Assembly (NCBI GenBank): GCA_016717325.1 | Contig: JADKFV010000049.1 | Location: 186,001 to 250,000 of the forward strand | Length of the DNA stretch: 64,000 bases | Direction of reading: 5' to 3' | Source of the DNA: Bacteroidota bacterium | GTDB lineage: Bacteria > Bacteroidota > Bacteroidia > AKYH767-A > OLB10 | Shown: positions 10,201 through 18,900 of the stretch, one piece after another | How positions within the stretch are numbered: position 1 is the stretch's first letter | Layout: each line of letters opens with the position of its first letter | Notes under the pieces: generated by a model | The model's input: the letters and a program-made list of their open reading frames with translations, nothing else | Databases searched by the model: none | What the model was told of the DNA's origin: nothing | Position numbers and translations under genes: made by a program

Positions 10201-12564
10201 ATGCAAAAAATTCGAACTCGAACCAACAGTACTAAGAAAAGGCGTATTCTCTGTTGCAGAAGCATTATCGCGTCCCGCTGCACGAGCCTTAAAGGCAAGT
10301 AACGTTTGATCACTATTAGTACCATCAAAATAAATTAGTCTGTTAACAGCAGGTGTTCCTGCATAAAATACATTGTTGTTTGATGCAAGGCCATATGTTG
10401 TTAAACCTACCGTTGCCCTTCTGTAAACAACGGCAGTGCCAAGCCCGGCTGGAGTAGTGTTGTTAATGAACAAATTGTTGCGAAAAGTTACGGTAGGAAC
10501 TGTAGCACCCGTTGTTGAAACTTTAAACACACTTGAGCCAAAGTTTGTACCAGTACTGGTTCCGGTTAGGTTAATAGTATTAAAATAAAAATTGTGATTT
10601 TGACCTGCCGAAGTACCATCTTCACTTATACCAATAATCTGTTCCGGTGCAGCGCCAAGTGAAGCAATTGGAGTAAATAAGTTACCAATATAGTTGTTAT
10701 ACACATTTAAGTTTTGGCCTGCAAGCACTCGAAATCCAATTACAGTTGCTGTTCTTGCATTGGCAGTAAAGTCATATAATTTATTATTAAATACTTTATT
10801 GTTAAAGCCGGCAGTTATTTCAATGCCTCGTATATTAATTGCATTGGTACCTGCTGAAATAAAACCACTAAAATTGTATAATGTATTTCCCGAAACGGCC
10901 AAGTTTATAACAGGGATTCCGGTATTGCCAGCAAATACAATTCCATTTATTGCAGTGGCAGTATTGCTATTGGATGAAGGACCGGTAATACTGAAGTTAT
11001 ACAATTGATTATTTGTAATACTACTGGTAGTAGCATTACCAGGACTAACATTAATACCATTGATAGTACAATTCAAGCCATCGGTCACATTTCCTGTGGT
11101 ATTAATAATATTTACAATACTCAAATCATGAATTTGATTATTACTAATATTTAATTTCCCCTGTGTGAATGTCATTCCATCAATGCGGTTGCCACCAAAC
11201 GTAGTTGGGTTTCCGTTGGCTTTGTAAATATTGTAAATCTGGTTATTAGTCACATTTACATCTGCATTCAAATTGGAACCACCGTATACTATTCCGGTAA
11301 AAGTTCCCACATTGAACATTGTATCACCGAAAATTTGGTTGCCGGTAATATTAATGGTAACAGCAGTTGAAGAGGTCACTCTCAAACCAACGCCTGGGCT
11401 ATTATTTCCTATATTTAATCCTGAATCTATTATGCAATTTGTAATAACATTATTGGTCATGTTGATAACAGAGGCTGCAGCAAGCGACCCCCCTGCTGCA
11501 TCTATGGCTTGATTGGTAATAAATCCATTAAAAATTCCCGAACGGGTAGAAACTGTATTGTTGTTAAATGTCATTAATGCTGCGTTTGGCGATGAGTTAA
11601 AAATACCTTTCACCTCTGCAAGATGTGCCGCACCACCACCAATGCTAGTCACAATATTGTTTGAAATATTAGCAGCATTAACATTTACTACCTTTATTCC
11701 AGCGGCAGCTAATGCACTGGGATTAGGAATACATCCACCATAGTTTATTATATAGTTAGCCGTTGCAGGCGTTGCACCACCAATGTCAGTATTTTGATCG
11801 TAAAATAAAAATGGAGAAATACCATCAGTAAATCCACGCATCGACAAACCCACATTACAATTCTGAAGCGTATTGCTATAAAATATATTGTTAGAATTTG
11901 TACCTGCAGCTGTTGTTACTGTAAGGGCTACAGAAGGTGCAGAAAAAGTAGCATTGGCAGCAAAAATAGCACAAGAGCCGGCTTCAATTTCAGGCAATAT
12001 TGTTCCCAATAAAGTGTTGTTTCGATTTAGTGTAATAACACAATTTTGGATAGTATTTCTATTGCAACCATTTGTTCCACTAACTTTATAGTAAGCCAAT
12101 CCATATTCCATTAAGGCTGTTCCAGTATTTGATGGATTTTCATATAAATTAATTCCATCCAAAGTCACCCAGTCGGACCCTACAAAACGGAAAATACCAT
12201 CAAGTGCAGTGGTGGTAGTAAAAGTGGCTGTTCCACCTGTGGGAGCAATGATACTCGGATTGGCACCGGCCCCAAATTTTTGAATAACAATTGGATTGGC
12301 AGCAGTTCCCGTTGCTGTTAACGACAATGTTGCAGTAAGAGGTTCTGTATAACCAGCAGTTACATTAATAATAACTCCGCCAGCACCCACACCGTATAGG
12401 TTGAGGCTATCGACAGCTACTTTTAATGTTGGAAAATCAACAGACGGTATCGTCTTTGAACCAGTCATTTGTGAATACATTTTTGTGCTGCACATTGCAA
12501 CCAATAACGCAACGATAAATACTTTAGACAAAAGCATAAATCCTTTTTGGTAAATTCTATTCAT
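1150..12564 (-). CDS. Giant T9SS-type adhesin A: beta-helix head, Ig-like domains, SprB repeats
   Basis: Start chosen at the ATG at 12564, which begins MNRIYQKGF followed by a hydrophobic signal core ending MYSQ; the frame is open to 12603. Approximate residues counted from 12603: beta-helix of N-rich rungs 60-840 ending PDIGADEF; second beta-helix 1000-1525 with the same ending; CARDB-like 1530-1640; Ig-like domains 1650-2900, three split by inserted sheet domains between a TxYYV strand and a C-x-S-x-R-x-P strand; a WDGVSN-type domain 2920-3125; a calcium-type DADFDGFPDDRNGD segment near 3325; SprB units from about 3627. Homologs in loci B and C end in a T9SS sorting domain, so surface export is inferred. 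The frame breaks at about 1178 and the last residues before 1150 are spurious. A role in adhesion or gliding is a family-based inference. Confidence 0.85.
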   Translation of the reverse strand: MNRIYQKGFMLLSKVFIVALLVAMCSTKMYSQMTGSKTIPSVDFPTLKVAVDSLNLYGVGAGGVIINVTAGYTEPLTATLSLTATGTAANPIVIQKFGAGANPSIIAPTGGTATFTTTTALDGIFRFVGSDWVTLDGINLYENPSNTGTALMEYGLAYYKVSGTNGCNRNTIQNCVITLNRNNTLLGTILPEIEAGSCAIFAANATFSAPSVALTVTTAAGTNSNNIFYSNTLQNCNVGLSMRGFTDGISPFLFYDQNTDIGGATPATANYIINYGGCIPNPSALAAAGIKVVNVNAANISNNIVTSIGGGAAHLAEVKGIFNSSPNAALMTFNNNTVSTRSGIFNGFITNQAIDAAGGSLAAASVINMTNNVITNCIIDSGLNIGNNSPGVGLRVTSSTAVTINITGNQIFGDTMFNVGTFTGIVYGGSNLNADVNVTNNQIYNIYKANGNPTTFGGNRIDGMTFTQGKLNISNNQIHDLSIVNIINTTGNVTDGLNCTINGINVSPGNATTSSITNNQLYNFSITGPSSNSNTATAINGIVFAGNTGIPVINLAVSGNTLYNFSGFISAGTNAINIRGIEITAGFNNKVFNNKLYDFTANARTATVIGFRVLAGQNLNVYNNYIGNLFTPIASLGAAPEQIIGISEDGTSAGQNHNFYFNTINLTGTSTGTNFGSSVFKVSTTGATVPTVTFRNNLFINNTTPAGLGTAVVYRRATVGLTTYGLASNNNVFYAGTPAVNRLIYFDGTNSDQTLLAFKARAAGRDNASATENTPFLSTVGSSSNFLHVNTGIATATESGGVNIAGITTDYDADIREGNVGYLGSGTAPDIGADEFGGIVSDLAPPAINAGTLLGACGNSDRIISGVIITDATGVPISGGLVPRIYYKRNAGGSYVSSPGVLNTGNATNGSWSFTITAASLPGLVAGDSVLYYFIAQDVVGTPNISSVPFGAVATNVNSVSTHPTVVSQYKILNSLSGTYTVGAGRNFTNITAAIAAYNSSCLSGPVTFLLKDANYTTETFPIIINANPFASATNTLTIRPDTSVANPSGNVSIQATTLTHVFALLGSDFVTFEGSKSPVKNTLCPLVRSTRNLTIQNNNTTATNNAVIFVASNGFDGCTNDTIRNCNIIGGAVTNGIVGIAFGAGPVATGISTGTASLGFGNNNNCVENDSIVKCSNGITSQGFSFAIKNQNNTYRMNIMTATGANVVSRYGILLGFENNALVTGNQIANMTGVSGTDIIAINLGNVNGVAINSFSNNEVTNSVISKNVIDSIRTFATTGAHSAVGIAVSNAATGAASSGTNLIANNMISRVSANANSNDITCGIMIGNQIGATTQIYNNTVNMNAAGFATNTTSTLALYVAGSGVIPSIDLKNNILSTSTSLGSGNNFVIGLQVQGNVGNYANFLSDNNDLFVKAGNGFFNSIGVVGTGASPSIIPGTTNFPTLASWQAQTGRDANSKNVQPVFVSASNMHLVTNAPVNVNLNGTAMVIGTITDDIDCDARTGVNSPDIGADEFTLPPIDIAFDALKPTQNTTCHGPAESVIVTVRNTGSSIVDFASTPITVTCNVTGTITTATSGALNVGTLAANATVDITLTPTINTSANGSYTFTTTISPIAGEFSTTNNDNVATFTITNNLPTVSTNVFADTLCLGFSTPISATGNNGTLPYTFSWTPGSGLNTTTGATVTAAPSSQTTYTVTVTDACGNTSSATAFVDIFVPGVASVVPGSRCGVGAVGLGAVPNPGSSLIWYNNAVGGSIATTGNTYTTPSISSSTNFYVSAKTTGNVPYYVGLTDLNPANGAVTFTSGAQRGQMITANKTGAITGCIVYPSNAATITAAMSGGLTRPIQFCLRLRGSTTNIATAGPFQFTLAQLGTPVQLKFNIPIAATGDYQLVYDTVTGGGVTNLNQVGLAQYSFSYTGTYPLYTADSSLVMPGGAFSSTNATVQATTYNAFWNVEYSTYCESARVPVLATVTPPPTLTIPSSLIVCNPQVAPISVSSPLSNFHRYTWTPVADLYFDALGTQPYILDSNVSTVYVKKLTLSTQPYTCTAKDTATNCVNVAVCNVTLQPTFATLFNLITTSSPGFCGSASVVLTANPSEGFVAGGLVWQSSTDSINWTTIPGSTPVINSPIISTKTYFRVNSINSNNDTCSQLYSNGINVFAPSLGTLFPGSTCGLGPVTLGANVSAGAIPAWYSSSSSVVPLATGATYTTVPIGATTTYYVAAREGFSTNAVGLPSPATFGTAGSSTVNTLWLTVIKPGNIATVTMYPNVAGTFNITLNARGSATPILTSATYTVTAADVQTGGTFTKPFVVPLNMVINTPGAYQLCFNALAFTHVSSYNGTGPGYPFTNADGSMSLVGTANNNTSTAALGSVYAPFFDIKYNTVCESTRMPIVATVLPIPLFATNVVNDTTCGSSPKMIRVSSPLTNYHKYTWLPITGLYTDLAGTIPYVLNANEDTVYANPTATTTYIATANDTILGCVDTNAIKIVPIYLQNNVSTTANQTEICGTSSVVLTVAGVANPLLAKYQWEQTIDTNMAWTPVPGGTGTVLLTNVLVTSTYFRCGIYCTGSLIGYSPVLKINIYNPQVATFMGDTVCGTDIHTLNATPSSGSTISWFTNATGGLAVATGNTYVTPAIPSTTTYYAQANAGPYTEPVGLPSPVSAGGTTPTPGRGIKFNASKQFTINSVKVVAFSGSGPGDVNIALWDNTNTELASTGLISFNDSAVITLNFVVPPGTGYTLVTKNSSSNFLKTSFPVPYPLNSLSGAMSITGGMFSTSTPNAQYYFFYDMTITAECNSARTPVVAFVKPAPAINISASINTTICPGTAVNLSATSTNDFNYKYTWNPGTLPGANVSVTPALPTTYTVTGIDTTAGVFAGCKGTASVLVNVFPAAPTFTLNPTLAYKCSPDTFELNVMDNPNVTGADTLGTSLLNANGFTNFPAPYGGNNESVKHQILILASELAASGMTYGSEIKTLAFNVGILGTAGILNNYVMSIAPTNVTALTTWITSGLVPVFGPVNYQPILGQNVHTLSSPYVWDGVSNLIVQTCFSNDPTGAGVFNTANAVMHRTPTTGNSVIYAALDNLDICPLTPSFLLSSLRPNMILTFTKAHTFTWSPATYLNTTTGASVVSTHPLGSTIYTLTSTNNFGCTSAQTTAINVIDPPKPYITPGDTFTCAGVAADYYVHAKDLGAYPGGYPAGTLFDWSSLFGPVADLDSTLVGPSAFQGALSVTVTLPANMGSCSGDTTINIDFSEPIQAAYMSQDSVSCTPNNDGMAIVQHLEANGPIRYVWVDALGDTLRDVTNNFNFPGLFDADFDGFPDDRNGDLILDALDNWNIFKDSLPNRAVGTYTVYITTNATDPYPTPRCTSSGTITIGRIPCTMPNLVDPCVCMDNADVTRRAPNTDGQFSETVSMLGGISPWTIVSLTTTSGQPVSSTLATVDCIDNLTQTTPVTSANIVEVIPNDSSYLTFYLFDGDGYTLTVQDANGTVLTISGGGCKYPESPITDTTIVACADNFTLNIQDAVFPGGVDPSITLQWYNDSICSASTLTYADLTNIPSLYPDLTNAGSPGPVGNIGYTEYYFYVASDSVADELCEGKRSKITVLSNEVVATLDSVTNVNCNGDASGAIYITMTNGTAPFTYQWSNGSTDEDASNLYAGIYDLLVTDSLGCTFALTVPVTENPPFFIGKTLQNNQCHGDSTGQISIFVSGAVPFTSGAPYTYLWSDGQTISVANYLVAGTYTVTVTDSIGCDTILTFQIFEPTLLDQTHTITQPLCNGGTGDITVNGFGGTPWSGLRRSCSRL

Positions 12565-12600
12565 TATAAAAAAAAATAATTGTGGGAAATCAGTGAGCGA

Positions 12601-12608
12601 CAAATATA
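12601..12608 (-). promoter_or_regulatory. Candidate -7 element of adhesin A
   Basis: Reads TATATTTG on the minus strand, an exact match to the Bacteroidota -7 consensus TAnnTTTG, 37 bases before the chosen ATG at 12564. No TTG was found at the expected 19-21 base spacing upstream, so the call is weak. Confidence 0.3.
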
Positions 12609-12915
12609 TAAAAAGTTCAACATAAGCTGATTTAAAAACAACAATTCTTAAATAGTTTTTTTTATTCTATAATCAATCAAAATTGAAGAAAATCTCCGAC
12701 CGACTTTAGTCTCAAAATGCATTAGTTTAGCTATTAATGGTTGAACGCATAATGTAAATTCGATTACCTTTTCAACATGCAAATATGTATTTGTTAATAA
12801 AAAATAATTGTATATAACGTCAATTTGAACATTCTCAATTTTAGGGCTTCAAAATATTGAAAATGCAATCATGCACAAAAACATTTGTCGACAAACCAAA
12901 AATTGGTCACAACCA

Positions 12916-12944
12916 AAAACGCCCCGCAAAATGCGGGGCGTTTT
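12916..12944 (-). terminator. Terminator hairpin after adhesin B
   Basis: A perfect 13-bp inverted repeat: left arm 12916-12928 (AAAACGCCCCGCA on the plus strand), 3-base loop, right arm 12932-12944. The GC-rich core is flanked by A and T runs, so it can work in both directions. It begins 27 bases past the stop codon of locus B. A sister hairpin follows locus C at 42263-42293. Confidence 0.85.
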
Positions 12945-12970
12945 AGTGTTAAGAAATATATTCTAATAAT

Positions 12971-15900
12971 TTATTTGACTACAACTCGTATGGTTTCAGT
13001 CAGGCCATTTACCTGCACATTCAACATGTAAACACCTTTTGATAAATTGCTTACATCGTATGAACGCTCGTTCACTCCTTCGAATGCGGCCTCTGTTGTA
13101 TTGAATGCAACCCTTCCAATTGCATCAAATAAACGTACTGATACTTTACCATCTTGCTCTGTTACAAAGCGAATATTTAATTGCCCTTCGGTTGGATTAG
13201 GATATGCCACAATGTTGCCAATCGTAGTTACCACATCACCTAATTTTGGTGGTGCAGGACAGGTAAGCATAGTAGAAGATGCACCGGCAACACCGCCAAG
13301 GTAGCTCAAGTTAATGTTATTCAACGCAGTTGTCAATTGAGCGCCCGTAAATGCAGAACTGCAACCACCAAGTTTTTTCTCCGCTTCGAACAATACCTGA
13401 TTCACTTTCAAGCCATTTAAGGCAGCAGGTCCTGCAGGATTATTGTAAATCAAATTGGCAAGCCAAACTGTTGGAACAGGAGCAAAGTTTCCATCGTAAG
13501 CGTCAAAAACTACAGCTAATTTAAGAGCAACAATATTTGCGGCTAATGCACTACTAAATGTTGCATTGGTTGGATTATTCAAATTGCTTGATAACAAATT
13601 AGCCCCACCAGTTAATGGCTGTCCTAATAAGAAAGTTCTAACGGCTGTTGCGTTTGTTAATGTCAAAGTTTTACTACCTAAACAACCACCACCAACAACC
13701 AATGAACCTGGGAACGCATTAGGGAAATGCAATGTCAAATAAGTGCCAATATTACTTCCATTTCCGGCCACAGTCCAGGCTGCAGGCGTTTGGGTATGGA
13801 ATGGTGTTCCGTTGCTACATATGTAATTCGGCTGTGTGATTGTTATAGTTGCATTGGCAACACATCCTGCAGCATCCGTAACCGAAACCTGATAAGTACC
13901 AGCGGTTAAGCCTGTAACATCCTGTGTTGTTTTTACCGGAATAGTATTCCAGCTATAAACAAAAGGAGCTGTACCACCATTTAATGATATGTAAGCTGCT
14001 CCATTATTACCACCGTTGGCAGTTACATTTTTTACACTATCAACAATTACAGTCATACTCACTGGTGCGCCTACGGCTTTGTTTGCACTGAAAGTACAGC
14101 CGCTGGCATCCGTAACCGTTACGGTATACGTACCTGCTGCAAGTCCATTTATGTTGGCTGTGTTAGCACCTGTATTCCAAAGATAAGTATATGGCGAACT
14201 GCCGCCCGAAACTGCTGCCGCAGCCGAACCATTGCTACCACCGTTGCAAGTGGCATTGGTTGTACTCATAGATATCACTATAGCATTTGGTTGTGTTACC
14301 ACCACACAAAGCGTAATAGTGCATCCATTTGCATCTGTTACTGTTACTGTATGACTTCCGGCTCCAATATTTGTTCTGTCTTCTGTTGTTGCTCCTCCTG
14401 TCCAAATATAAGTATATGGCAATGAACCACCAGTGACAGTTATGTCAATACTGCCGTTTGTATTGCCATAACAAGTAGGATTAACATGCGTTTCGGTGAT
14501 TGATAAAGCATTTACAACTCCTGTAACTGTATATGTTGCATTAGCAGTACAACCATTGGCATCGCCTATAATTACAGTGTATGTTCCTGCCATCAATCCG
14601 GTTGCTGTTTGGGTGGTTTGGCCATTGCTCCAAGCATAGGTATACGGCATCACTCCGCCAATGCCCAAAGCAGTTGCTGTGCCTGTATTAGTACCGCTAC
14701 AATTTGCATTTGTGCCGGTAGCCGAAGCAGTTAACAATGGAGCTTCGGTAAGGGTAATACTTACCGTTTGAGTACATGTTCCGTTACTAACAGTTACAGT
14801 ATACGTGCCGGCACCTACCCCAAATAAATCTTCATTTGTTGAAGTATTGCTCCAGGAGTAAGTATAAGTTCCAATAGGATTTACTGTAAGATTTACGGCT
14901 CCATCTAATCCACTGTTACAACGGATATTATAGCCACCTGCATAAGTTGGGCTAGTAAGCGCGGCAGCGAATGATCCTGTGTTGCTCACTTTTACACAAA
15001 CACTTATTGTGCATCCATTTGCATCGGTAACAGTTACAAAGTTGTTTCCGGCACATAGGCCTGTAGCATTATCGCTTGTAGCGCCATTGCTCCACAAATA
15101 GCTGTATGGCGCAGTTCCACCTGTAATTATTAACGAGCCGCTACCGTTGCATAATCCGCAAGTAGAAGCTATGCTCGAAGTACTTACAGTATCCATAGCT
15201 AACGGCTGAGCAATAACTGACTGAGCGGTTGCTATACATCCGTTTGCATCTGTAACAGTTACAGTATAGGTACCTGCCGCCAAATTATTCATGTAACTTA
15301 AATTTCCACCGGTATTCCAAAGATAGTTAAAAGGTGCAGTACCGCCCGAAACAACAGCAGCAGCACTTCCATTCGTGTATCCATTACAAGTAACATTCAC
15401 AGCCGAAGTGGTAACATTTAAAATAAGCGGTTGAACAATAGTAGCAGTCATAGTAATGCTGCAACTATTTATATCGGTAACCGTTACAGTATACGTTCCT
15501 GCAAGGCCCGATACTGAAAGTGCAGTTGAGCCATTATTCCAGAGGTACGAGTAAGGAGACATTCCACCATTAAGATTAGTTATAGTCACACTTCCTGTTC
15601 CTCCATTACAAGCAGGGTTAACCACTGCTAATGTGTATTGTATATTTGCCGGTTGACCCACATTGGCAATACACATTGTGGTACATCCCTGCGCATCGGT
15701 AACAAGCACTGTATAAGTACCGGCTGTCAATCCGGTATTGATTACATTCGTATTACCATTGCTCCACTGATAAGTGTAAGGCATAGTTCCGCCAAATACA
15801 TTCACGGTAGCTGTTCCGGTTGCCTGCCCACATGCTGTTGGTGTACAGAATGTATTGCAAGTCATACTTTGTGCTTGAGGCATTATAATCACAGCCTGTA

Positions 15901-18900
15901 TTGCACATCCTAAACTGTCAGTTACCGTTACATAATATGTTCCACTTCCCAAACCGGTAGCAGTCTGAGTAGTTTGGCCATTGTTCCACAAGTAGGTATA
16001 AGGGTTACCGTTAGTGTACATAGTACCTCCCATCGCATTAATAGTAGAGGTTCCTCCATTACTTCCTGCACATGTGTTGTTAATATTATAAGAGTAAACC
16101 AAAGGAGCAGGTTCCTGAACTACAACTGTACATGTTGAGCTACAACCCAAACCATCTAATACAACCACAGAATAAGTACCTGCCGACATTCCGGTAGCTG
16201 TTAGTGTTGTTTGTGCAGGTGTGGTATTCCATATTACAGAATAAACGCCATTACCTCCACCCGGAGTAACAGTGGCAGTGGCATTGTGATATCCGTTACA
16301 TGAGGTCATAGTTGATGTTGCGCTGCAAGTAACAGCAACCGGTGCAAGAATAGTTGCCTGAGCAGTTACTGGTCCACAACCTTTAGAATCATTAACAGTA
16401 ACAGTATACGTTCCAGGCAGCAATCCGGTAATAGCAGAAGTACTTGCTCCATTACTCCATAAATAAGTGTATGGTGCTGTACCTCCTCCAACAATCGCAA
16501 CTGCTGTTCCAGTTGGGTTTTGACATGATACATTCGTATTGCTTGTTCCTACTGAAAGCGCCTGAGGTTCGGTAATTGTGATGCTGCACTGCGAAGTACA
16601 ACCATTAGAATCTGTTACTAATACTGTATACGTACCAGCACCCAGACCAATAGCTGTTTGTGTGGCTTGGCTATTAGCATCATTCCAGCTATAAGAGTAA
16701 GGAAGAGTTCCTCCTATTACGTTAGCTGTGGCAGAACCATTCGCAGTACCATTACAAGAAACCCCTGTGCTGCTAATAGCGCAAGCAACCGGATTTGGTT
16801 GAGCAACTACAAAACAATATGTAATAGAACAACCTGCTCCATCTGTCACAGTAACATAATAAACTCCGGCATTTACTGTTGCAGTATTTGTAGTGTTTAA
16901 CGGAGCCTGACTCCATGAATAAGTATAAGTTCCCGTTCCACCTGTTGGGTTTACTGTCAATACACTCGTACCTCCATTACATAGAATTGGCGTTTGAGAT
17001 GGGTTAACAATAATGTTGACTCCTGAAGTTATTGAATAGCTCTGTGTATTTGTGCACCCTTTGAAATCAGTAACGGTAACTGTATATGTTCCGGCCATTA
17101 AACCAGTTGCTGTACTCGATTGCTGACCATTATTCCATAAGTAATTATATGGTGCAGTTCCTCCCGTAACAGTGGCAGTTGCACTTCCTGTTCCCTGACC
17201 ATTACAAGAAACATTAACCTGTGTAGGTGTAATGCTCAATCCAGCAGGCTGTGCAATTGTAGTGCTTCCAGTATTTATACATCCGTTTGCATCGGTTACA
17301 GTTACAGTATACGTGCCAGCTGGCAAACCAGTAGCTTGTTGATTTGTCGACACAACGCTTGTTCCATTACTCCATTGGTAGGTATATCCGGGTGTGCCGC
17401 CTATTGCATATACAGTTGCCACACCGTTTGAGCCTCCATTACAAGACACGTTAACATGAGTAGTATTGGATGCTATAGCGCTTGGTTCATTTACAGTGAC
17501 ATCCGTTTCGGCAGTACAGTCACCGGCATCAGTTACTATAATTGTATAAGTACCGGCTGCCAATCCTGCAAATACTGCGCTGTCGGCAGTAGGATTTGTT
17601 TGTGTGCCTGCCATTGGAGAAATCATAAATGAGTATGGTGGGGTTCCTAGTTGAGCAGAAGCCAACACCATTCCATTAGCGCCTCCATTACACAAAGCAT
17701 TTATTGCTGCTGCACTTACTGTTAAGCTGCCCGGCTGAGTAATTGTTACTTGGGTTACTGCTGTGCAACCGTTTGCATCGGTAACAGTCACCACATACGT
17801 ACCGGCAGTTAATCCTGTGGCAGTTGCTGTTGTTTGTCCATTGCTCCACAAGTAAGTGTAGCCGCCTGTTGCATCCCATCCTTCCTGAGTTAAAGAATAG
17901 AATGTATTGCATCCGGGAGGGCCAACAGGGCATGAAAGAAATCCATTTCCAGGCACACCATTTTCCCAGCTATGGTTGATTTGTTGCAATACTGTTCGCA
18001 GTTGATTAGGAGTATAAATACTTCCACAACCAGCGAGAGCATTATTACTTTCATCCAGTATTTGTTGAACGGTCATGCCCGCAAAAGGAGCACTGCCATA
18101 AATTAAATCAGCAAGATGAACTGTACTGGTAGGAGCAAAGTTTGCATCATATAAATCAAACTGCACATTTAGCGTAGTTGCTACCAGAGCACCGGCTAAA
18201 GAATTAATATAACTACCATTAGTTGGGTCTGTCATATCCATTGTTAATGGAGCAGCCAATCCCAATGCATTAGGAATAAATGCCCTTATGGCGGCAGGAC
18301 TGGTAAACGTAAGCGTGTAAGGTGTTCCGCAACCTCCTGTTCCGCCTAATACCAATCCACTTGGGAATGCTGCTGCAAAGTTATTGTCAAGGTATGAATT
18401 TGTGGATGAACCTCCCGAAGCTAAAACAGTAGCTTCTCCTAGTCCACCTCCATTACAATCAATATTTATTTGTGAATTGATTGTAGCCGTAACAGGTGTT
18501 GAAGGTTCGGTTACTATAGCCGCAGCAGTATAAATACATCCATTTGCATCTGTAACAGTTACCGTATACGTTCCTGCAGTAAGTCCGGTGGCTGTTAAAG
18601 TACCCTGAACAGGAACAGTGCTCCAGATTAGGGTATACGGTGCCAAACCTCCTGAAATGCCAGTAATTGACGCAGTACCATTATTTCCTCCATTACAATT
18701 CACATTTGTAGATGTAAGCGGATTTGCAGTAATGGTATTACCCGAAGTGATTACAATATTAGAAATTACTGTAGTACATAAATTAGCATCCGTAACCAAA
18801 ACACTATACGTTCCGGCCGATAAGCCACCAAAAACTCCTGTGGTGTTATTGATTGCACCGGGATTAACTGTATAACTGTAAGCAGGAGAACCACCGGCAG

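Larger units (their letters stand above)
1..12564 (-). other. Adhesin locus A (reconstructed gene, 3' end outside window)
   Basis: Joining three pieces (12564 to about 1178, about 1178 to 755, 755 to 1) restores one giant secreted adhesin gene running off the window at position 1. Two single-base indels relative to the copies in loci B and C cause the breaks: an extra C in the C-run at 1177-1179 and a missing T near 755. They cancel, so the original frame resumes and stays open to the edge. By analogy with B and C, another 7 kb or so of SprB repeats and a T9SS sorting domain should lie beyond position 1. This is inferred, not seen. Confidence 0.75.
12565..12970. other. Intergenic region between loci A and B
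   Basis: AT-rich non-coding stretch between the 3' end of locus B and the 5' end of locus A, both on the minus strand. It holds the terminator of B (12916-12944) and presumably the promoter of A. No conserved small gene like those preceding loci B and C is present upstream of A, which sets A apart from the other two loci. Confidence 0.7.
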